Part shown: positions 6,202 through 12,483 of the stretch, in pieces | Position numbering within the stretch: the first letter of the stretch is position 1 | Layout of the letters: each line of letters opens with the position of its first letter | Origin: Flavobacteriaceae bacterium | Lineage (GTDB): Bacteria > Bacteroidota > Bacteroidia > Flavobacteriales > Flavobacteriaceae | Length of the DNA: 12,483 nucleotides | Reading direction: 5' to 3' | Assembly (NCBI GenBank): GCA_002693605.1 | Contig: NZQO01000046.1 | Coordinates: 1-12,483 of the forward strand | Position numbers and translations under genes: made by a program | Notes under the pieces: generated by a model | What the model was told of the DNA's origin: nothing | Database searches by the model: none | The model's input: the letters and a program-made list of their open reading frames with translations, nothing else

Positions 6202-7482
6202 ATGAAAGAGGATTTTCTGCATTACCTGTGGAAATTTCAGAAATTCAACACGGGGAATTTAACGACAACGAATGCCCAGCGATTAACGGTCCTTGCGCCT
6301 GGCCAGCATAACCACAACGCGGGTCCAGACTTTTTCAACGCCCAATTGCTTATCGATGGGCAGCGTTGGGCCGGCAATGTAGAGATTCACATCAAGGCAT
6401 CGCACTGGTTCGCCCACGCGCATCAAGAAGACGAAACTTACCAATCGGTTATCCTACATGTGGTTTGGGAACACGACACAGATATTTCCAGAAATGACGG
6501 TACGCCCATTCCCACACTTGCCCTGCAACCTCTTGTGCCGAATGCTATTCTAAGCACCTATCGCAAATTGTTTTCCCAATCGAAATGTTGGATACCCTGC
6601 GAAGAGCAGCTGCCACGCATAGATGACTTTGTACGAGACCACTGGTTGGAGCGCTTGTATGTTGAACGATTAGAGCGGAAATCGCAAGCATTGGCCCAGC
6701 AGCTGGAAGGGCTTGGTAACAATTGGGAAGCGCTACTCTTTCAATTGCTTTGCAAGAACTTCGGACTCAAGGTAAATGGGGAGGCTTTTTTGAGCATCGC
6801 CCAATCGCTTCCCTTTTCCGTAGTAAAAAAATGCGCCCAGCACCCGCAACAGTTGGAAGCTCTACTTATGGGGCAAGCACAGTTGCTGGATACCTCGCAA
6901 GGAGATGAGTATTACCTGTTGTTGCGGAAAGAATACCAATACCTGAAGCACAAATTTTCAATTGACAGCCCGGCTACGATTCCGCTCAAGTTCTTTCGGC
7001 TGCGGCCTTCCAGTTTTCCGACCATTCGACTCTCGCAGCTGGCGCAGTTATACGCTTCGAGGCACTCTTTGTTTTCCGAAGTAATGAGCGCAAATCATTT
7101 GCACAAATATTACGAGTTATTCTCTGTAGAGGCCAGTGCGTATTGGACACGTCATTATACTTTTGGAGTACCGTCTTCAATTCGGAAAAAACAACTTACA
7201 AAGGCTTTTGTCGATTTGCTCATTTTGAATACGCTCATCCCGCTTCGATTTAGCTTTGCGGCGTATCAAGGCAGGGATGAAACGAATACGCTGTTGGAGC
7301 TGGTACAGAAATTGCCGGCAGAAGATAACCGGGTAATTCGCAACTTCGCGACTTTGAACGTGCCGGTGAAAAATGCCCAGCAATCGCAAGCCCTGCTGCA
7401 GTTAAAAAATGACTATTGCGATAAGGTACAATGCTTGCAGTGTGCCATTGGCAATTCCATTTTGGCGCAAGGCCCAAAATAG
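6202..7482 (+). CDS. DUF2851 family protein
   Basis: Soluble 426-residue protein of the DUF2851 family found in Bacteroidota; no function is established to my knowledge. The N-terminal signature is complete: EDFLHYLWKFQKF, then GPDFFNAQ (G41, P42, D43), GNVEIHIKASHW (E61, H63), H72 and H74, D77 and Y80, and ILHVVWEHD (H86). CWIPC holds C129 and C133. The middle is helical and basic. The C-terminus has the family's cysteine group YCDKVQCLQCAIG (C406, C411, C414). The residue order PD then ExH, followed by H/D/Y, recalls PD-(D/E)XK nucleases, and the cysteines could hold a metal or Fe-S cluster; both ideas are my inference. No signal peptide. The PspC gene starts 24 bases downstream, suggesting co-transcription. 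Confidence 0.9.
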   Translation: MKEDFLHYLWKFQKFNTGNLTTTNAQRLTVLAPGQHNHNAGPDFFNAQLLIDGQRWAGNVEIHIKASHWFAHAHQEDETYQSVILHVVWEHDTDISRNDGTPIPTLALQPLVPNAILSTYRKLFSQSKCWIPCEEQLPRIDDFVRDHWLERLYVERLERKSQALAQQLEGLGNNWEALLFQLLCKNFGLKVNGEAFLSIAQSLPFSVVKKCAQHPQQLEALLMGQAQLLDTSQGDEYYLLLRKEYQYLKHKFSIDSPATIPLKFFRLRPSSFPTIRLSQLAQLYASRHSLFSEVMSANHLHKYYELFSVEASAYWTRHYTFGVPSSIRKKQLTKAFVDLLILNTLIPLRFSFAAYQGRDETNTLLELVQKLPAEDNRVIRNFATLNVPVKNAQQSQALLQLKNDYCDKVQCLQCAIGNSILAQGPK

Positions 7483-7506
7483 AACAAAAAATAGTAATTT
7501 GCGTAT

Positions 7507-7737
7507 ATGTTACAATCGGTTTACAAAATACGCCATTACTTTGAGCGCCACGGATTTTACGTAAGTTCGCGTCTGGCTGATAGGCTGGGGATGCGGGCAA
7601 AGAGCGTACGGCTATTCTTCATTTACGTATCTTTTGCTACCTTGGGTGTCGGCTTTGCCATTTACCTAACCTTGGCATTCTGGTTGAAGCTCAAGGATTT
7701 GGTCTACACAAAACGAACCTCCGTTTTCGATCTATGA
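7507..7737 (+). CDS. PspC-domain small membrane protein
   Basis: The 76-residue protein is almost entirely one PspC domain, as in the envelope-stress phage-shock protein C. It has an amphipathic N-terminus (VYKIRHYFERHGFYVSSRLADRLGM) ahead of a single strongly hydrophobic helix (VRLFFIYVSFATLGVGFAIYLTLAFWL) and a basic tail. No PspA, PspB or leucine-zipper extension is present, so a role in a classical Psp system is not supported. Its TGA overlaps the ATG of the potassium-channel gene (ATGA at 7734-7737), which implies translational coupling. Confidence 0.85.
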   Translation: MLQSVYKIRHYFERHGFYVSSRLADRLGMRAKSVRLFFIYVSFATLGVGFAIYLTLAFWLKLKDLVYTKRTSVFDL

Positions 7738-8744
7738 ACCGGTTGCTGCAATCAAAAATCACGGGCGCTCTGGTATTGCTCTTTGCCGTATTTATGGCGG
7801 GGGTGCTTGGGTATCGGTTTTATTCAGAATACAGCTGGGTAGATAGCGTCTATATGACGGTGATAACCATAACCACGGTGGGCTATGGCGCGGTAAAGCC
7901 CATGAGCCCCAATGAGAAGATTTTTACCTCCATATTAATTGTTTCCAGTATTTTTATCGTGGGATATGCCATCTCGGTCATCACCGAATACTTGCTGAGC
8001 AAGAGCAATATTGGAAATTTAAAACAGCGAAAAGTGCAAAAAATCATCGACTCCCTGGAAAACCATGTTATTGTATGCGGGTATGGCCGTAATGGCAAGC
8101 AGGCCGCGCAAAAACTTCGAGATTATAAAAAAGACTTTGTGATCGTGGAAAAGGACGAGGAAGTCATGGAGCGGTTTTCTGAAGAAGAACTGTTGTTTGT
8201 ACACGGTAATGCCAATGAAGATGAGGTGCTAGTTCGTGCCGGCATGGAACGCGCCTCGACCCTCATCTGTGCCCTGCCCAGCGATGCAGATAACCTCTTT
8301 GTAGTGCTCTCTGCAAGGCAAATAAATCCAAACTTGAAAATCATAAGCCGTGCCACCGAAGAGACCAGTTACCAGAAATTGAAATTGGCTGGGGCCGATA
8401 ATGTGATTATGCCCGACAAGATTGGCGGGGACCACATGGCCAATTTGGTCGTTACCCCAGATCTGGTCGAATTTTTGGATAACCTGAGCGTGTCTGGAGA
8501 GATCGATAGTATCAACGTAGAGCAGGTGCCGTTTGAGAAAATCTGCCCAGATGGCGTAGAACGTGCCATCTTAGATTTGGACATCAGAAAAAAAACGGGT
8601 TGCTCCGTGATTGGCTATCGAACTCCCGAAGGGAATTATATCGTTAATCCAGAGCCGTCTATGAAACTTCAGAAAAACTCAAAGCTTATTTTGATAGGCC
8701 GTCCCAACCAAATAGAGCACCTAAAGCAGGTGTATGGAGTTTAA
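7734..8744 (+). CDS. Potassium channel with RCK (TrkA-N/TrkA-C) domains
   Basis: Inner-membrane ligand-gated K+ channel subunit, expected to work as a tetramer. It is a two-helix pore: TM1 (about 12-30), pore loop with selectivity filter TVGYG (T48-G52), and TM2 (about 65-88). The cytosolic RCK N-domain begins VIVCGYGRNG (116-121), a Rossmann nucleotide loop, with E139 ending the second strand, which usually favours NAD(H) or adenosine ligands. A TrkA-C domain ends the 336-residue protein (GCSVIGYR, LILIGRP), as in MthK-type channels. The start overlaps the PspC stop by 4 bases. The symporter gene follows after 106 bases, so it may have its own promoter. Confidence 0.92.
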   Translation: MNRLLQSKITGALVLLFAVFMAGVLGYRFYSEYSWVDSVYMTVITITTVGYGAVKPMSPNEKIFTSILIVSSIFIVGYAISVITEYLLSKSNIGNLKQRKVQKIIDSLENHVIVCGYGRNGKQAAQKLRDYKKDFVIVEKDEEVMERFSEEELLFVHGNANEDEVLVRAGMERASTLICALPSDADNLFVVLSARQINPNLKIISRATEETSYQKLKLAGADNVIMPDKIGGDHMANLVVTPDLVEFLDNLSVSGEIDSINVEQVPFEKICPDGVERAILDLDIRKKTGCSVIGYRTPEGNYIVNPEPSMKLQKNSKLILIGRPNQIEHLKQVYGV

Positions 8745-8850
8745 GGAATCGTTAACAATTATACCCCCAAAAATTTGAATTCGCTATTTTTTTTTAGCAT
8801 CTTGCTGCTTTGAAAATTTGAGACCTGTACTAATTAATGAAAACGCTACA

Positions 8851-10533
8851 ATGAAGAAACTTCTTCTCACTTTATCCTCTTTTCTAATTTCTATTATTGT
8901 TACCGCACAAGAAACGCAAGCGCCTGAAGCTGTGGGTTTAGATCAAAAAATTGATCAAATTTTTGGTGATGCTACAGGTTGGTTTGTAAATTTTATTTTC
9001 TATCAAATACCATTTACAGATAATATTCAAATTTATTGGGTTTTGTTCCCATTGATTCTGGGAGCCGGATTTTTTACAATTTATTTTAAGTTCATCAATT
9101 TTACGGGTATTTGGACTGCAATCAAAGTCGTACGCGGCAAATATGAAGATATCGAAAAATATGGCGCCAAGAATCTTTATGGAGAAGAAGGTATTGCAGC
9201 AGGTATTGATATGAACAAAGTAGATGATTTAGATAAGCATCTTACAGATAATAAGGATGAAATTGTAATAGATGGAGATATTGCAGATACCATTCGAGAT
9301 GAAAGTTCTGATGGAGAGGTTTCCCACTTTCAGGCACTTACCGCCGCTCTTTCTGCAACGGTGGGATTGGGAAATATTGCAGGGGTGGCAATTGCGGTAT
9401 CTATAGGAGGTGCTGGTGCGACATTTTGGATGATTGTTGCAGGACTCTTGGGTATGGCCTCTAAATTTGTAGAATGTACGCTAGGTGTTAAATATCGAGA
9501 CGTAGGACCAGATGGGACTATTTTTGGTGGCCCCATGTATTATTTAAACAAAGGTCTTAAAAACAAACCCTTAGGAAAAATACTTGCTGGCGCGTTCGCA
9601 GTTATGTGCATAGGAGGTTCCTTTGGAGGTGGGAATATGTTTCAGGTCAATCAGGCCGTTCAATTATTTGAGAATATGACGGGCGGAACAGAATCATTCT
9701 TATATGGTTATAGATGGGTATTCGGCGTTATAATGTCCATTTTGGTTGGTATTGTAATAATTGGTGGTATAAAAAGTATTGCAAAAGTTACAGATAAAAT
9801 TGTGCCTTTTATGGTAGTAATTTATGTAGGCGCTTCATTATTTGTTTTGATAGCAAGGTATGATATGATTGGCGCTGCTTTCTCCGAAATTATTGAGGGT
9901 GCGTTTGCTCCAGTGGGTATAGTTGGAGGTGCAGTTGGCGTTTTAATCCAAGGATTCAGACGAGCTGCCTTTTCAAATGAAGCAGGCGTAGGGTCGGCAT
10001 CTATAGCTCATTCAGCGGTACGTACTAAATATCCAGCTTCGGAAGGTCTTGTGGCTTTGCTGGAGCCTTTTATTGATACTGTTCTTGTCTGTACTATGAC
10101 CGCGTTGGTTTTGATTATAACTGGTAACGTTGACCCAAGTAATGCGAGTTTAAACGATGCAGAGGCTATTCTTCTGACATCCAGTGCGTTTGAATCGGTT
10201 ATAAGTTGGTTTCCTTACGTGCTAACCGTTGCAGTAGTATTATTCGCTTTTAGCACACAAATTTCTTGGTCATATTATGGTTATCAATCCTGGGCTTATT
10301 TATTCGGAAGAAATAAAAGAACAGAGTATACATATAAAATAATTTTCTGTCTATTTGTAGTGGTTGGAGCTTCAGCGAGTCTTAGTTCTGTAATAGGTTT
10401 TTCTGACGCAATGATTTTCGGAATGATGGTGCCTAATATGATAGGTATAGTATTACTCGCCCCAAAAGTTAAAGGCGAATTAAAGAAATATATGGATGCC
10501 ATAAAATTAAAACGCGACGCACTACAGGATTAA
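8851..10533 (+). CDS. Alanine/glycine:cation symporter (AGCS family)
   Basis: Inner-membrane secondary transporter taking up alanine or glycine with Na+ or H+. Family motifs are HFQALTAALSATVGLGNIAGVA (from H159) and FSNEAGVGSA (374-383), with about ten membrane helices. The ATG at 8851 is chosen: it starts a signal-like MKKLLLTLSSFLISIIVTAQ, while the frame's earlier TTG at 8818 gives a poor N-terminus. At 560 residues it is longer than common AGCS proteins (roughly 450-490). Part of the excess is a hydrophilic, Asp/Glu-rich insert at about 97-154, between the first helix region and the ALTAAL motif, which should face one side of the membrane as a loop. The gene is strikingly AT-rich: 16 G+C in the 60 bases from 8941, against 35 in the 60 from 11221 in the next gene. 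Confidence 0.9.
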   Translation: MKKLLLTLSSFLISIIVTAQETQAPEAVGLDQKIDQIFGDATGWFVNFIFYQIPFTDNIQIYWVLFPLILGAGFFTIYFKFINFTGIWTAIKVVRGKYEDIEKYGAKNLYGEEGIAAGIDMNKVDDLDKHLTDNKDEIVIDGDIADTIRDESSDGEVSHFQALTAALSATVGLGNIAGVAIAVSIGGAGATFWMIVAGLLGMASKFVECTLGVKYRDVGPDGTIFGGPMYYLNKGLKNKPLGKILAGAFAVMCIGGSFGGGNMFQVNQAVQLFENMTGGTESFLYGYRWVFGVIMSILVGIVIIGGIKSIAKVTDKIVPFMVVIYVGASLFVLIARYDMIGAAFSEIIEGAFAPVGIVGGAVGVLIQGFRRAAFSNEAGVGSASIAHSAVRTKYPASEGLVALLEPFIDTVLVCTMTALVLIITGNVDPSNASLNDAEAILLTSSAFESVISWFPYVLTVAVVLFAFSTQISWSYYGYQSWAYLFGRNKRTEYTYKIIFCLFVVVGASASLSSVIGFSDAMIFGMMVPNMIGIVLLAPKVKGELKKYMDAIKLKRDALQD

Positions 10534-10538
10534 TAATT

Positions 10539-11411
10539 ATGCAAAAGCTAAAATCCCATTTCGAGGTCGTTTCGAGCCAACGAGGTGGGATTTTGTTTTT
10601 ACTTTTAGTGTGCACCGGGTTGCTCATTACTTACTTATTCGTCGATTTCAACAGGGAACCGGCACTTGATATTTCATCGGAAGAGATTTTGGCACTGCAA
10701 GCCGAAATCGATTCAATTAGGCGTTTGCGTGAAGAAGAAAACAAACCGAAAATTTATCCCTTCAACCCCAATTTTATATCCGACTACAAGGCATACACCT
10801 TGGGACTAACTACCGAAGAATTTGATAGGCTAAAGTCCTATCGTCAAGAAGGAAAATGGATCAATTCGGTTTCCGATTTCAAGCGCATTACCGGGGTGCA
10901 CGATACGGTACTGGATCGTATAAGTCCCTACTTCAAGTTTCCAGATTGGGTAACCCGTACAAGGCGAGGCAACGGTTTTGCAAACCGCACTTCTAGCCAG
11001 GCTTCTTCAGAAATCATAGACCTAAATGCAGCCACCTTAGAGCAACTACAGGAAATCAACGGAATTGGCCCTGCCCTGAGCCAGCGGATTATCGCATACC
11101 GTGATAAGCTGGGCGGCTTCTCGCACGAATTGCAACTCTACAATGTATATGGGCTAAGCGACGAGGTGATTACGCGGGCTTTGTTGCGGTTTAAGGTGCA
11201 CACGCCCGCACCGATACAGCAGCTCAATATCAATACCGCCTCGGCTAGCGACCTGGCCACCATTCCGGGGGTATCGTTCGACCTGGCAAAGGAAATCTGG
11301 GAGTTCCGTCGGCTGCGCGAACGCATTGACAGTTTAGATGAATTGACCAAAATACAAGGTATTACACCCCGAAAATTAAAGCTAATTCAGTTATATTTGT
11401 CGGTCGAGTAA
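10539..11411 (+). CDS. Membrane-anchored helix-hairpin-helix (ComEA-like) protein
   Basis: The 290-residue product has one N-terminal membrane helix (GGILFLLLVCTGLLITYLFV, about 16-36) preceded by basic residues, so the bulk is probably periplasmic. A short charged stretch follows, then three HhH-type units: a degenerate one (LGLTTEEFDRLKSYR...ITGVHDTVLDRI, about 88-128), a classical one (LNAATLEQLQEINGIGP, G175 and G177), and a third (INTASASDLATIPGVS, 242-246). HhH units bind DNA non-specifically and are typical of ComEA-type competence proteins. A competence role is plausible but unproven, because such proteins are common in Bacteroidota without tested function. The gene lies 5 bases after the symporter, so the two are probably co-transcribed, although its composition is that of the other neighbours. 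Confidence 0.85.
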   Translation: MQKLKSHFEVVSSQRGGILFLLLVCTGLLITYLFVDFNREPALDISSEEILALQAEIDSIRRLREEENKPKIYPFNPNFISDYKAYTLGLTTEEFDRLKSYRQEGKWINSVSDFKRITGVHDTVLDRISPYFKFPDWVTRTRRGNGFANRTSSQASSEIIDLNAATLEQLQEINGIGPALSQRIIAYRDKLGGFSHELQLYNVYGLSDEVITRALLRFKVHTPAPIQQLNINTASASDLATIPGVSFDLAKEIWEFRRLRERIDSLDELTKIQGITPRKLKLIQLYLSVE

Positions 11412-11506
11412 TATGCTTATACATAGCTCGAAGCTGCTCCAGGCGGCATTGAAACGCACAACCTAGACATTCACTTTTCAACATATAAACACACAAAACG
11501 CAATTT

Positions 11507-12483
11507 ATGGGCAGTATGTATTTCACGGAAGAACATGATTTTTTCAGGAAAAGTTTTCAGGATTTTTTACAGAAGGAAGTCGTCCCTCACATTGAAAAGT
11601 GGGAACAGACCGGGCACATCGAGCGGTTTATCTGGACCAAGTTTGGCGAGATGGGGTACTTTGGGCTAAACTATCCGGAGGCCTACGGGGGGATGGACCT
11701 CGATTTGTTTTACACGGTAATTTTTCTGGAAGAGCTCCAAAAAGTGAATTCAGGGGGCTTCGCCGCAGCCATGTGGGCGCACGCCTACCTTGCAATGACC
11801 CATCTAAACAAGGAGGGTAACCATGAGCAAAAGGAGAGGTTCCTTACGCCGAGCATCACTGGCGAGAAGATAGGCTGCCTGTGTATTACCGAACCTTTTG
11901 GGGGCAGCGATGTTTCTGGCATGCGCAGCACCGCCGTTAAAAAGGGAGATACCTATATCCTTAACGGCTCAAAAACATTTATCACCAATGGCGTCTATAG
12001 CGATTATCTCGTGGTAGCCGCAAAGACCAGCCCCGAGTTGGGCAATAAGGGAATAAGTATGTTCGTGGTCGATAGGGATACGAAGGGTATTTCGGCCACA
12101 AAGCTCGATAAATTGGGATGGCGGGCCAGTGACACGGGAGAAATAGCCTTCGACAATGTGGAGATACCCGCCGAAAATTTACTGGGCGAGGAAAATATGG
12201 GATTTCCGTACATTATGCAGCATTTTGCTCTAGAGCGATTAATTATGGGTATCAATGCGCACGCGCGAAGTGAGTTTGCACTGGAATATACCATACAATA
12301 TATGAAGGACCGAATTGCCTTCGGAAAGCCCATTTCCAAATTCCAGGCGCTTCGCCACAAGGTGGCCCAGCTAAGCAGTGAGGTAGAGGTGTGCAAGACG
12401 TTCAACTACCAAACAGCCAAGCGCTTGAACGACGGCGAATACGTGGTGAAGGAGGCAACGATGTCAAAGCTAATTTCCACGAG
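11507..12483 (+). CDS. Acyl-CoA dehydrogenase (3' end outside window)
   Basis: FAD-dependent enzyme that oxidises an acyl-CoA to its 2,3-enoyl form in fatty-acid or branched amino-acid breakdown. The frame runs open from the ATG at 11507 (MGSMYFTEEHDFFRKSF) to the window edge, 325 full codons. The N-terminal helical domain is followed by the family signature CITEPFGGSDVSG (126-138), then the middle beta domain (GSKTFITNG, WRASDTGEIAFDNVEIP), then the start of the C-terminal helical domain (RIAFGKPISKFQALRHKVAQL). The C-terminal part that normally carries the catalytic Glu lies beyond the window. It lies 95 bases after the HhH gene, a gap with no clear terminator. Family certain; chain-length or substrate type cannot be fixed. 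Confidence 0.93.
   Translation, partial: MGSMYFTEEHDFFRKSFQDFLQKEVVPHIEKWEQTGHIERFIWTKFGEMGYFGLNYPEAYGGMDLDLFYTVIFLEELQKVNSGGFAAAMWAHAYLAMTHLNKEGNHEQKERFLTPSITGEKIGCLCITEPFGGSDVSGMRSTAVKKGDTYILNGSKTFITNGVYSDYLVVAAKTSPELGNKGISMFVVDRDTKGISATKLDKLGWRASDTGEIAFDNVEIPAENLLGEENMGFPYIMQHFALERLIMGINAHARSEFALEYTIQYMKDRIAFGKPISKFQALRHKVAQLSSEVEVCKTFNYQTAKRLNDGEYVVKEATMSKLIST

Noticed and set aside
11599..11820. 73-codon plus-strand frame
   Set aside because: It is an out-of-frame shadow of the acyl-CoA dehydrogenase, which reads through without a stop from 11507 to the edge.

Overview
The window reads as a chromosomal segment of a marine-type Flavobacteriaceae (Bacteroidota). This rests on the protein set: a LolE/FtsX-type permease, a DUF2851 protein, a flavobacterial-style alanine symporter with an acidic insert, an HHH protein and an acyl-CoA dehydrogenase. 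A TAnnTTTG-type -7 promoter element also precedes the PLP synthase gene. No genus can be named safely from this alone. All convincing genes lie on the plus strand.

Region 1 (1-1186) is the 3' end of an ABC-transporter permease gene, closed by a strong hairpin terminator. Region 2 (about 1187-4272) looks accessory. It holds a 534-residue lipoprotein with a conserved-looking N-terminal domain, a Gly/Thr-rich linker, a CxC...CxC cysteine group and a C-terminal domain with an HExxH zinc-protease motif. Overlapping it is a small lipoprotein gene, then a 60-codon fragment resembling a detached C-terminal tip, then a second small secreted protein. A terminator hairpin almost identical to the first closes the set. 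The layout (exported carrier, linker, AT-rich C-terminal domain, small exported neighbour, orphan tip, another small neighbour) fits a polymorphic effector/immunity-type cassette of the lipoprotein class. That reading is inference and no activity is shown.

Region 3 (4303-4607) carries a small three-helix membrane protein gene whose only good ATG is separated from the rest of the frame by a run of nine A. It is either frameshifted, phase-variable or a sequencing error. Region 4 (4691-5787) is a monocistronic PLP-dependent beta-synthase (cysteine synthase / cystathionine beta-synthase type) with its own promoter and terminator.

Region 5 (5805-11411) is a run of closely spaced genes: a DUF202 membrane protein, a DUF2851 protein, a PspC-domain protein overlapping a TrkA-N potassium channel by 4 bases, an alanine/Na+ symporter much richer in A+T than its neighbours, and a membrane-anchored helix-hairpin-helix protein. 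Region 6 (11507 to the end) is an acyl-CoA dehydrogenase cut by the window edge. The genes outside region 2 look like ordinary housekeeping and transport functions. The strongest leads are the region 2 cassette with its paired terminators, the A9 frameshift, the compositional outlier symporter, and a nuclease-like residue pattern in the DUF2851 protein.
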